30,299 nucleotides of DNA from Verrucomicrobiales bacterium (GTDB lineage Bacteria > Verrucomicrobiota > Verrucomicrobiia > Verrucomicrobiales > DEV007): NCBI GenBank assembly GCA_002696885.1, contig NZSO01000076.1:3560-33858 (forward strand), read 5' to 3'. The translations under genes and the position numbers were made by a program. This document shows, piece after piece, positions 8,901 through 15,619 of this stretch. Within the stretch, counting starts at the first letter, position 1, and every line of letters starts with the position of its first letter. Below the pieces are notes generated by a model. It was not told the origin of the DNA. It saw only the letters and a program-made list of their open reading frames with translations, and ran no database searches.

Positions 8901-9435
8901 CCTTTTTGAATGATCTTGATCTTTCGGGATCATAAAAATCTAAAATTGAGGCAATAGCAAATGAGTCAGTTGATCCCTTGGATGAAGGGTGGAGTGGATT
9001 ACCTTGTAAATGAATGGGTCTTCCCTCGTGGACTTTGGCTATTATTGGTGTTGAACCACCAAGCCGCGGCATTGAAGTGGCATAATAGACCGATTTACCA
9101 GGAACCATCCACTCAACGCTATCAGCATAAGGAACGATCTTGGCAACTGGTCTTCTACAGCCTGACAAACCAATACCTGCAAGTGCAGTTGAGGCCCCCA
9201 TGTATCTCATGAAACTTCTTCTTGAGACAGAATCTTTTTTCCCTTCCCTATTAAATTCAGCCGCACCACGAGGAAACTCTCTTTCCAATTTATTGACAAA
9301 AGAGGGGCTATTTTCCAATTCACCAAGGCTGCGGAACATGCGCTTCCCGGCTAATGGATCCTCTGGATGTTGCCAAACGTGTTTCACTATTAATTGTGGG
9401 ATATTTAGGGGTTTAAAGTTAGCGATGGCACCCAC
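5977..9435 (-). CDS. actB: ACIII subunit ActB (Mo-bisPGD-like domain fused to iron-sulfur domain)
   Basis: 1152 residues. A Tat-type signal lies internally, as is usual in this family: SRRSFM at 71-76, a hydrophobic stretch, then LSGC with Cys93 as a possible lipidation site. The large middle part (about 95-780) is the molybdopterin oxidoreductase-like domain that in ACIII binds no molybdenum. The C-terminal ferredoxin-like part carries four cysteine groups: CNGCNACTIAC near 879, CSQCEAAPCETVCP near 948, CIGTRYCANNCP near 980, and CTYC near 1048 with CQSAC near 1080. That is consistent with three [4Fe-4S] clusters and one [3Fe-4S] cluster. It takes electrons from quinol at ActC and passes them towards the ActA/ActE hemes. 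Its start overlaps the end of actA by 17 nt, suggesting translational coupling. Confidence 0.95.
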   Translation of the reverse strand: MGAIANFKPLNIPQLIVKHVWQHPEDPLAGKRMFRSLGELENSPSFVNKLEREFPRGAAEFNREGKKDSVSRRSFMRYMGASTALAGIGLSGCRRPVAKIVPYADSVEWMVPGKSVYYATSMPRLGGSTPIIAKVHEGRPIHLQGNPLHPSSKGSTDSFAIASILDFYDPERSRSFKKGRGDKSQVVTSQEFWKFLGDKKKEWAGNNGEGLAFLHGSNTSPTLNRLANELYQKFSNTKFYQYEAINRSGLEDASITLFGEGSVARFQLDNAKRILSVGCDFLGTDRISDGATCEFSNGRKVESFEKDEKVGAMNRLYVVEHQYTVTGGMADHRMPLKSSEHISLLIEVASKVAELTGDDSLKSLIDGKKSNLSLDDKWKPWVEEAVKDLFENKGKSVVVTGTRCDEAAHLLCLAINNALGSIGSNNPVQIVKGMTSESESINDLAEAISNDQIKTLVISAESDPVYSAPADLNFDKLLENVDTVIHLGVRDLCATARSADWHVPAAHYLESWGDVRSSDGTYSIIQPMIAPLFDGVSEIEFLLQLTSENGENESVAPKDPSQIAVKSTLSTIVGGDSEDTWNTTLRNGFLNNSEYQISENDLNISSAKEIISLVKTDGGNDGYEIVFTTDNKVWDGRHINNGWLQEIPDPITSLTWDNAALLSVSTIKELAKKEGLNWENDDLVVEDKAHLIQVDMEDGSVSYFPILPAFGHAKNSISISLGYGQQNAGSIAGTPQGDSIWSYQSDTGETTGFNAYPLRKSDSLLHSKVKDIKLVTDEVELRPGFKTKTYPIAITQEHFLMEGRALYRDGTKEEYEKEVKKAEKAHKAHPDHEHLSSFQTRGMDSHIPTNQPVYRGQDFEALKEDKVQQWGMTIDLNQCNGCNACTIACQSENNIPIVGKDQVIIGREMHWLRMDRYFAPNMEKDEHDHYTSSDEDFENPQFMPQPVACSQCEAAPCETVCPVNATVHTEEGLNAMAYNRCIGTRYCANNCPIKARRFNFFDYNKRPLDQFYKGPLSDKDKTGVAPSLKLQKNPNVTVRMRGVMEKCTYCVQRIQEAKINQKRIARDSDDVKVPDGAIKVACQSACASDAIIFGDITDETSKVFKAKQSPRNYEMLKYLGLRQRTTYLAKIKNPNLKMPDAKQVGTVSKKFH

Positions 9436-10183
9436 TACAATTGTTTCCAGAAGGCGGCCTAATGTGCCATAAATCCTTCAAAGTAGTGCCTATTATTTCT
9501 TGTGTAAGTTCTTCTTTACCATCGAGTTTATCAATGACGTCATTATTTTCATCTCCGAAGCGATCCGTAATGTACGATTTGAAATCATCAACTGATAAAT
9601 CCTCAGGTTTCCACTTGAGGTTGAAAACTTCGTCAAGAGGCCTCAGGTGTTTTTCAGGATTTTTGTGACAGTCCAAGCACCAACTCATGCTGTGAGATTC
9701 CTCGTGATGAACAACCACCATCTCGCCGACATCACCATGACAACTAGCACAACTTACCCCCCTGTTAACGTGCGCAGAATGATCAAAATAGACGTAATCA
9801 GGGGAACGATGAATTCTCACCCATTCAACGGGCTTGCCATCATAATGTTCATAATTTTTATCAATGGCTTTTCTAATTGGTTCAAGCTTAGGACTATCTG
9901 TTTTCACGTGCTGATGGCAGTTCCAGCAAGTTGAGGCCGTAGGAACATTGGCGTGACCAGAATTTTCTACAAATGAGTGACAATAACGACAATCCATACC
10001 AAGCTGTCCGACGTGCAATTTATGATCATACGGCACTGGTTGATCAGGCTGGTAACCTACCCTGGTGTACTTGGGAGTGAAGTAATACGTCACTGCAGCA
10101 CTGACCCCGATGCCCAACAAAATTAGGGCACCTATTATTTTTATAGGGAGGTTGTTAGTCCAACGCGGGAAAGGATTGGCCAT
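9419..10183 (-). CDS. actA: ACIII subunit ActA, pentaheme cytochrome c
   Basis: 254 residues, first gene of the operon. An N-terminal membrane anchor (about residues 14-36) is followed by a periplasmic domain with five CxxCH heme motifs: CRYCH, CWNCH, CASCH, CLDCH and CSGCH, the last at the very C-terminus. Extra histidines in segments such as YDHKLHVGQLGMD, FDHSAHVNRG and VVHHEESHSMSW are available as distal ligands, as in cytochrome c7/class III type ActA. The domain relays electrons between the ActB clusters and ActE. The 3' end overlaps actB. Upstream lies the palindrome described separately. Confidence 0.95.
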   Translation of the reverse strand: MANPFPRWTNNLPIKIIGALILLGIGVSAAVTYYFTPKYTRVGYQPDQPVPYDHKLHVGQLGMDCRYCHSFVENSGHANVPTASTCWNCHQHVKTDSPKLEPIRKAIDKNYEHYDGKPVEWVRIHRSPDYVYFDHSAHVNRGVSCASCHGDVGEMVVVHHEESHSMSWCLDCHKNPEKHLRPLDEVFNLKWKPEDLSVDDFKSYITDRFGDENNDVIDKLDGKEELTQEIIGTTLKDLWHIRPPSGNNCSGCHR

Positions 10184-10208
10184 TTTGAGTTAGTTAACAT
10201 TCCTATAA

Positions 10209-10234
10209 TAGCTTGTGAAAATTTTCACAAGCTA
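10209..10234. promoter_or_regulatory. Perfect 26-bp palindrome with CRP/FNR-type box upstream of actA
   Basis: Both 13-nt halves are exact reverse complements. The core reads TGTGA-AAATTT-TCACA, an exact match to the classic TGTGA-N6-TCACA consensus of the CRP/FNR superfamily. Its centre is about 40 bp before the actA ATG and it overlaps the likely promoter. No run of T follows on either strand, so a terminator is unlikely. The binding protein is not in the window. Confidence 0.7.
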
Positions 10235-10344
10235 AATTTGCACTAAATTTACTTATTTTTATTCAACTTCGAAGCAGTCAGCCATATTCATTAAAATTTT
10301 ATTTAAAAATCACCAGAATTTATATCAAAATATTTTATTAAAAC

Positions 10345-10358
10345 CCTATAAATATAGG
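10345..10358 (-). terminator. Weak hairpin after trhO, possible terminator
   Basis: A short inverted repeat (CCTATA / TATAGG, two-nt loop) lies 12 nt after the trhO stop. On the minus strand it is followed by GTTTTAATAAAAT. The stem is short and AT-rich, so termination would be weak. Confidence 0.25.
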
Positions 10359-10370
10359 ATAAATCATGAA

Positions 10371-11264
10371 TTACTCAGATTTTAACTCGAGCGAGGCTGA
10401 TCGACAATCTTCACAGCAATATTTTCCAAAATTTTCCTCACAAGATGAACAAATGAAAACCTGGTCATTGCATGGCTTCCAAGCGCAATTTCTGTAGCGA
10501 GAACTCGGTTCATTACAATGAGTGCACACTGAAACTATTGACGGATTACTAGAATTTACATCAACACCAATTCTCTGATCAAAAACGTAGCACTCCCCCT
10601 CAAAATGTTTCCCTTTGGTTTTCGGATTCTTCCCGTAATTAATGATACCACCATCAAGTTGAGCAACTGATTTAAATCCCTCTTTTATTAGGAATCCCGA
10701 TAATTTCTCACATCTAATACCGCCGGTGCAATACGTCAGAATTCTCTTATCTTTGGAATCAGAAAAGTTCTCCCTAATCCATTCAGGAAACTCTCTAAAG
10801 TTGCCAACTGGAGGGCAAACAGCCCCCTTAAACTTGCCAAGATCGGACTCATATTTATTTCTGCCATCAAAAACAATTACGTCATTATTTTCAATTTCGT
10901 TTAGGAATTCTTCGGGAGTTAACCTTTCTCCAGTGCTTGTATTAGGATTGATATCTTCTTCACTTTTAAGGTGTAATGAAACGATTTCAGGCCTTACTTT
11001 GACCGATAATTTTTTGAAAGCGTGATCCTCAGCTAGGTCAGTCTTGAACTCCATTTCTCCATTACCTAAATCCTTAAGAGTTTGATTTCTGTAAACCTCA
11101 GTCCCCTCTCTCTTTCCTGAGACCGTTCCGTTAATTCCTTCATGAGAGACAATAATTCTACCAAGAATATCATTCTCAACGCAAAGATTCCTTTGCTTGT
11201 CAGCGAAAACTTCGGGGTCCTCTATCTTGATATATTTGTAAAATAGTAGTATTTCAAATTCCAT
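10371..11264 (-). CDS. trhO: tRNA uridine(34) hydroxylase TrhO (rhodanese family)
   Basis: 297 residues from the ATG at 11262-11264. A GTG four codons earlier abuts the previous stop and is a less likely start. The N-terminal acylphosphatase-like domain contains GRIIVSHEGINGTVSG. The rhodanese domain has the active-site loop YCTGGIRCEK with Cys179 and Cys185. The C-terminal part is Cys-rich (CTHCNEPSSRYRNCAWKPCN, then CSSCEENFGKYCCEDC), typical of the longer TrhO (YceA/UPF0176) proteins and probably metal-binding. TrhO uses O2 to form 5-hydroxyuridine at position 34 of tRNAs. It lies 12 nt after the DksA-like gene on the same strand, suggesting a two-gene operon. Length and domain order are normal for the family. 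Confidence 0.93.
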   Translation of the reverse strand: MEFEILLFYKYIKIEDPEVFADKQRNLCVENDILGRIIVSHEGINGTVSGKREGTEVYRNQTLKDLGNGEMEFKTDLAEDHAFKKLSVKVRPEIVSLHLKSEEDINPNTSTGERLTPEEFLNEIENNDVIVFDGRNKYESDLGKFKGAVCPPVGNFREFPEWIRENFSDSKDKRILTYCTGGIRCEKLSGFLIKEGFKSVAQLDGGIINYGKNPKTKGKHFEGECYVFDQRIGVDVNSSNPSIVSVCTHCNEPSSRYRNCAWKPCNDQVFICSSCEENFGKYCCEDCRSASLELKSE

Positions 11265-11276
11265 AAAGCTAATCAC

Positions 11277-11609
11277 TTATTGAGCGCACTCAGTGCACAG
11301 TGTGCTTGCGGGCATTGCTTCTAACCTTTCGAAATTAATATCATTGTTACATCCTTGGCAAACACCAAAGGATGGAAGTAAAATATTTGCCAGCGCATTC
11401 TGAAGTCTGATCTGTTCATCCTTTAATCTTTCTAGCGCCGCCTGATTTACATTTTTGTCCTGCAAAGCTTCAAGCCGGGTCAGTCTGCCCAAGCCTTTAT
11501 CCGGGGATATAGGCTTGGTCAATTCCTCAAGATCAAGAATACGAGAGCCAACTTCGATGGAACGTTCCAAAATCTTCTCTTTGAGTTCAAGTTTTTTTGA
11601 TTCTTCCAT
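11277..11609 (-). CDS. DksA/TraR-family C4 zinc-finger protein
   Basis: 110 residues from the ATG at 11607-11609; a TTG two codons upstream is an alternative. The N-terminal half is helical and charged, with the segment SPDKGLGRLTRLEALQ followed by NVNQAALERLK, a signature of a short DksA-like subfamily. The C-terminal zinc finger reads FGVCQGCNNDINFERLEAMP and ends with CTEC, giving four cysteines. The DxxDxA tip motif of genuine DksA is not present, so a role in RNA polymerase/ppGpp control is possible but not proven. It is divergent from dusB and upstream of trhO. Confidence 0.85.
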   Translation of the reverse strand: MEESKKLELKEKILERSIEVGSRILDLEELTKPISPDKGLGRLTRLEALQDKNVNQAALERLKDEQIRLQNALANILLPSFGVCQGCNNDINFERLEAMPASTLCTECAQ

Positions 11610-11689
11610 CGCCAATTACATAATCAAAAATTTAAAAATGGCCAATAGATATAATGAATCATAAATTATCATGTTGATCATTACTGGCA

Positions 11690-11718
11690 TTTACATTCGC
11701 TAACCGAGTAACTATAGG
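11690..11718 (+). promoter_or_regulatory. Sigma-70-type promoter for dusB
   Basis: TTTACA at 11690-11695 (5 of 6 to TTGACA), a 17-nt spacer, and TATAGG at 11713-11718 (4 of 6 to TATAAT). A start point near 11725 would leave a leader of about 20 nt before the dusB ATG at 11745. It is the best promoter in the divergent 135-bp gap between the DksA-like gene and dusB. Confidence 0.5.
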
Positions 11719-11744
11719 GTATCTTTATTATTAGAAAACAAGTA

Positions 11745-12755
11745 ATGCTCCACTGGTTCAAAAACGGAAACTTTCCACTCTATTTAGCCCCTATGGCTGG
11801 AGTAACTGATCGAGTATTTCGCTCAATATGCAAGCAACTTGGGGCTGACGTAATGGTCACAGAATTCGTCTCTTCAGAAGGCATCATCAGACGAGATGAC
11901 CGCACAAGAAAGTATACAGAATTTGATGATCAACAAAGACCAATTGGAGTCCAGTTATTTGGCGCCGACGGAGAAAAAATGTCTGAAGCTGCTAAAAAAA
12001 TTATTGATTGGAAAGAACCTGATTTTATCGACATCAACTTTGGTTGCCCAGTAAATAAAGTCGTTTCTAAAAATGGAGGATCATCACTATTACGCGATTG
12101 CCCAGTGTTGGCAAAAGTAGCTTCCACCGTTGTTAAAGGAGTTGGAGATCAAGTTCCTGTTACTGGTAAAATAAGAATCGGATGGGACTTTGATTCAATT
12201 AATGCTGTTGAAGTTTCAACTATCTTGGAGGAATCAGGAATGCAAGCCGTCTCGGTTCACGGCAGGACACGTTCGCAACGCTATGGCGGCGAAGCTGATT
12301 GGAATGTGATTGATCAATGTGCCAAAGCCATATCAATACCAGTTATTGGTAACGGCGATATATCATCTGGTATAGATGTCCAAAAAAGGAAAGAAGAGTC
12401 TTCGGTTGCAGGAATTATGATAGGCCGTGCAGCGATGCAAAACCCTTGGGTTTTCAGGGAGGCTAAACACTATTTGAAAACTGGAGAACAACTTCCGAGG
12501 GTGAGCCTAGAAGAACGCTGGGAGTTGATTGCCAAACATTGCCGTGAAGCAGTTCAATGGGGTCGTTACGGTAACGAAAAACAAACTCTAATGGCCATGA
12601 GATCAAGGCTCATGGCTTACTCGAAAGGTTTACCTAGCGGAAAAAGGCTGAGGCAACGTATGTCACAGATAGTTTCAATAAATGAAATTGATTTAATGGC
12701 CGAAGAACACATCAACTATAACAAATTTAAATCTGAAAACTTGACTGTTGTCTAA
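11745..12755 (+). CDS. dusB: tRNA-dihydrouridine synthase (DusB-like)
   Basis: 336 residues. TIM-barrel FMN enzyme that reduces uridines in the tRNA D-loop with NADPH. Family landmarks are visible: LAPMAGVTDRVFR near the N-terminus, VQLFGADGE, the catalytic loop NFGCPVNKVV with Cys101, VHGRTRSQRYGG, PVIGNGDI and the phosphate-binding IMIGRAAMQNPWVFRE. The C-terminal helical domain completes a normal length. It resembles DusB more than DusA/DusC, judging from the NFGCPV and GxADWxxI segments; the exact subclass is less certain. The M48 protease gene begins 20 nt downstream. Confidence 0.92.
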   Translation: MLHWFKNGNFPLYLAPMAGVTDRVFRSICKQLGADVMVTEFVSSEGIIRRDDRTRKYTEFDDQQRPIGVQLFGADGEKMSEAAKKIIDWKEPDFIDINFGCPVNKVVSKNGGSSLLRDCPVLAKVASTVVKGVGDQVPVTGKIRIGWDFDSINAVEVSTILEESGMQAVSVHGRTRSQRYGGEADWNVIDQCAKAISIPVIGNGDISSGIDVQKRKEESSVAGIMIGRAAMQNPWVFREAKHYLKTGEQLPRVSLEERWELIAKHCREAVQWGRYGNEKQTLMAMRSRLMAYSKGLPSGKRLRQRMSQIVSINEIDLMAEEHINYNKFKSENLTVV

Positions 12756-12775
12756 TTTCACAAAAATCTAATTAA

Positions 12776-14023
12776 ATGCCCATCGAAACCAATTACATAT
12801 TTTGGATAATTATTGCAGCAGTGGTTTTAATTTTCCTATTGGACGAAATCTCAGAATACTTGAACATCAAATCACTAGTTCCAACGGTTCCTGAGGAATT
12901 TAAAAATGTCTTTGATGATGAAAAATATTCACAATCCATAAAATACACCAAAGTAACAACCAAGTTTGGATTTATTGATTCATTTTTTAACGTCATCGTA
13001 TTCCTGACCTTCTGGTTATTGGGAGGCTTTGGCTGGTTAGATCAAATAGTAACAAATTTAGGCCTTGGACCTATTGTTTCGGGCCTGATTTTTTTTGGTA
13101 TACTTATTTTTTCTTCAAGCATTCTCGGGCTTCCATTCGAGATCTATGAGACTTTTAAAATTGAAGCAGAATTTGGTTTTAACAATACTACCATCAAAAC
13201 ATTTATATCGGATAAAATAAAGGGCATTATGTTAGGATCCATAATTGGCTTACCTGTTCTTTCCTTAATTCTATGGCTCTTTGAAAACATTGATATGGCA
13301 TGGCTCTGGGGATGGATTTTTATATCCTCGTTTTCTTTACTTATGGCTTATTTAGCTCCGGCCTTTATCATGCCGCTGTTCAATAAATTCGAGCCATTGG
13401 AGGATGGTGAGCTAAAAGAGTCCATCAACAAAATGTCCGAAAAATGTAAATTCCCTCTCACAGAATTATCAGTCATGGATGGCTCCAAAAGATCAAAAAA
13501 ATCAAATGCCTTTTTCACAGGTTTTGGTAAAAATAAAAAAATAGCTTTATTCGATACCCTAATTGCTAATCACAGCACTAAAGAATTGGTTGCTGTTCTG
13601 GCCCACGAAATTGGGCACTTCAAGAAAAAACACATCATTCAAACATTAGTCATTGGCATTGCACAAACTGGAGTAATCTTTTTTCTTCTTGGTTTTTTTA
13701 TTAACAGCAAACCGCTATCGATGGCCTTTGGAGTCTCTGATCCAAAAGTTTATTGTTCTCTCATTTTCTTTACTCTCTTATTTAAGCCAATCAGCAAAAT
13801 ACTCTCAATCGTCATGAATATTTTAAGTCGTAAGAATGAATTCGAGGCTGATGAATTCGCTGCTCGCGTCACTGAAGACCCAGACTCGTTGATAAGAGCC
13901 CTAAAAAAACTCTCTGCAGATAATTTATCAAATCTGACACCTCACCCATTTTATGTTTTTATGCACCATTCGCATCCGACTGTAAATGAAAGAGTTAAAG
14001 CACTCAGAGCGCTAAAATTATAG
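12776..14023 (+). CDS. M48-family (Ste24/CAAX-protease-like) membrane metallopeptidase
   Basis: 415 residues with several membrane helices. The order is that of Ste24 proteases: N-terminal helices, the IEAEFGFNN segment (about 138-146), then the zinc site HEIGH (His277, Glu278, His281), and the third ligand in EFEADEFAA (Glu357). A hydrophobic pair of helices lies between the two zinc segments, as in Ste24/M48A. In bacteria these are inner-membrane proteases whose substrates are mostly unknown; protein quality control is a common proposal. It follows dusB closely and is followed by a 108-bp gap containing a sigma-54 promoter. Confidence 0.92.
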   Translation: MPIETNYIFWIIIAAVVLIFLLDEISEYLNIKSLVPTVPEEFKNVFDDEKYSQSIKYTKVTTKFGFIDSFFNVIVFLTFWLLGGFGWLDQIVTNLGLGPIVSGLIFFGILIFSSSILGLPFEIYETFKIEAEFGFNNTTIKTFISDKIKGIMLGSIIGLPVLSLILWLFENIDMAWLWGWIFISSFSLLMAYLAPAFIMPLFNKFEPLEDGELKESINKMSEKCKFPLTELSVMDGSKRSKKSNAFFTGFGKNKKIALFDTLIANHSTKELVAVLAHEIGHFKKKHIIQTLVIGIAQTGVIFFLLGFFINSKPLSMAFGVSDPKVYCSLIFFTLLFKPISKILSIVMNILSRKNEFEADEFAARVTEDPDSLIRALKKLSADNLSNLTPHPFYVFMHHSHPTVNERVKALRALKL

Positions 14024-14059
14024 TTCGTGGATTAAACTTTTTTGAAAAATAAATTAAGG

Positions 14060-14076
14060 TTGGCAAGATACCTGCT
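14060..14076 (+). promoter_or_regulatory. Sigma-54 (-24/-12) promoter in front of rpoN
   Basis: TTGGCAAG-ATAC-CTGCT matches the sigma-54 consensus TGGCACG-N4-TTGC at nearly all positions, with the invariant GG (14062-14063) and GC (14074-14075) exactly 12 bp apart. Transcription would start near 14087, leaving about 45 nt before the rpoN ATG. It is the only such element I found in the gaps of this window. Confidence 0.65.
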
Positions 14077-14131
14077 TGAAATTTTTTATTAGTGAACCAC
14101 TATTAAAAAAATTTGTAACGAAAGGCATTAA

Positions 14132-15550
14132 ATGCCAGCCCAAACTCTCAACCATTCGCAATCCCAGAACATTGAACTGAGAACTGCAATTGCTCCGCAA
14201 ATGCAGCAAAGTTTAGGGGTATTACAAGCCTCTACATTAGAACTCAATCAAATGATTGGTCAGGAGCTTTCAGCCAATCCAGTTCTAGAGGATGAATCGG
14301 TAGAAATATCCCTAGAAGAGGAGAAACTCGATAAAGATCAAGAGGATCTTGACGAAGAGCTCTCTGAAATTTCTCAACTCGATGATGACTGGCGCGATTA
14401 CTACCAGCAAAGCCGTTCGAGTAGAATGAGGACCGATGAGGAAAATGAAAAATACCAGAGAAGGCTTGATTCACTGGTCGAACCTCAGACCCTAACAGAG
14501 AATCTTACCGAACAGCTCAATACAACAGACTGTGACAAGGAAGTCCATGAACTAACTCAAATACTTATTGGATACATTGATGATGATGGATTTTTGTCAC
14601 AGAACATTGAAGATCTTGCCTTGGAAAATGGAATCCCATTTCAACCTCTTCAGAAAGCATTAACCACACTACAGTCTTTCCATCCCCCAGGGATCGGAGC
14701 TCAAGACCTAAGAGAATGCCTTCTCATACAACTCAACCGCTTGGGTAAAGAACACAGTCTAGAGCACCGAATCGTTGACAACTACCTTGATGAATTGGCC
14801 AGAAAAAGATACCCACAAATTTCAAAAAAACTTGGGGTATCAATTGACAAAATTACCGAGGCAGCCGAATCAATTGCAAAGCTTGACCCAAAACCAGGAA
14901 GCGAACTCTCAGAGGGAAACAATCACTTCATTAGTCCAGACGTGACCGTCATTAAGGATTCTGATGAATACATTATAAACATTAATAACGAAACAATTCC
15001 CCGTCTGCGTATCAGCAATGTTTATAAAGATATCATATCTCAAGGCAGTGCCTCAAAAGACACAAAAGAATATATCCGAGAAAAAATACATGCAGGTAAA
15101 TTCCTCATAAGATGCATTGAGCAGAGACAGGAAACTATAAGAAAAATCTCTGAGGAGATAGTAAAGCGTCAGCGTGATTTCTTGGACCATGGAATCGCTC
15201 ACCTCCACCCTATGAACATGGCTCAAGTGGCTGAAGTTGTCGGTGTTCATGAAACAACTGTTAGCAGAGCGATTGCTGGGAAATACATTGCCACTCCAAG
15301 AGGAGTGTTTGAAATGAAATATTTTTTCAAACCCGGTTACCAGACTGTTGGTGGTGAGGCATTAAGCAACACAAGTGTTAAGCAAGCAGTGAGTGATCTT
15401 GTCAAAAGCGAGGATAATACCAAGCCTTATAGCGATGACAAAATCGTCAAAAAACTCAAGGAACAGGGAATTAAATTAGCCCGCAGAACAGTCGCCAAAT
15501 ACAGAGACGAATTAGGCATTTTACCAAGCCACCTGAGAAGAACTTATTAA
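14132..15550 (+). CDS. rpoN: RNA polymerase sigma-54 factor RpoN
   Basis: 472 residues. Region I (about 8-55) is Gln/Leu-rich (QNIELRTAIAPQMQQSL), the part that contacts enhancer-binding activators. An acidic linker region II (about 57-100) follows, then the core-binding domain (about 115-300). A helix-turn-helix near 359-395 (MAQVAEVVGVHETTVSRAI) recognises the -12 element. The RpoN box (ARRTVAKYR, 450-458) near the C-terminus recognises the -24 element. All domains are complete and the length is normal. It is monocistronic or linked with mrp 69 nt downstream. A sigma-54 promoter lies immediately upstream, suggesting that RpoN controls its own gene. Confidence 0.97.
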   Translation: MPAQTLNHSQSQNIELRTAIAPQMQQSLGVLQASTLELNQMIGQELSANPVLEDESVEISLEEEKLDKDQEDLDEELSEISQLDDDWRDYYQQSRSSRMRTDEENEKYQRRLDSLVEPQTLTENLTEQLNTTDCDKEVHELTQILIGYIDDDGFLSQNIEDLALENGIPFQPLQKALTTLQSFHPPGIGAQDLRECLLIQLNRLGKEHSLEHRIVDNYLDELARKRYPQISKKLGVSIDKITEAAESIAKLDPKPGSELSEGNNHFISPDVTVIKDSDEYIININNETIPRLRISNVYKDIISQGSASKDTKEYIREKIHAGKFLIRCIEQRQETIRKISEEIVKRQRDFLDHGIAHLHPMNMAQVAEVVGVHETTVSRAIAGKYIATPRGVFEMKYFFKPGYQTVGGEALSNTSVKQAVSDLVKSEDNTKPYSDDKIVKKLKEQGIKLARRTVAKYRDELGILPSHLRRTY

Positions 15551-15619
15551 CCTTTTATTTCTAATTCAAAGTTTTTAGATTTACTTGACCTTGTCATTCA
15601 ACTGGATCAGATATCAAAG

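Larger units (their letters stand above)
10184..10370 (-). promoter_or_regulatory. Intergenic region carrying the actA promoter
   Basis: This 187-bp gap separates the 3' end of trhO from actA and is the longest non-coding stretch of the window. It must hold the promoter of the whole ACIII operon unless there is read-through from trhO. A possible -10 (TATTAT, minus strand, 10205-10210) lies next to the palindrome at 10209-10234. No convincing -35 is seen at 17 nt from it, as expected of an activator-dependent promoter or a mistaken -10. The rest is AT-rich with no gene visible. Confidence 0.5.

Noticed and set aside
10209..10234. Transcription terminator
   Set aside because: The palindrome has no spacer loop and no T-run on either side, and it lies upstream of actA next to a likely promoter.
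14090..14102. Small hairpin (TAGTG-AAC-CACTA) in the rpoN leader
   Set aside because: A five-bp stem followed by A-rich sequence on the plus strand; it does not fit a terminator or known riboswitch and may be chance.
15585..15615. Sigma-70-type promoter before mrp
   Set aside because: TTGACC is a fair -35, but no acceptable -10 lies at 16-18 nt, so I did not list it.
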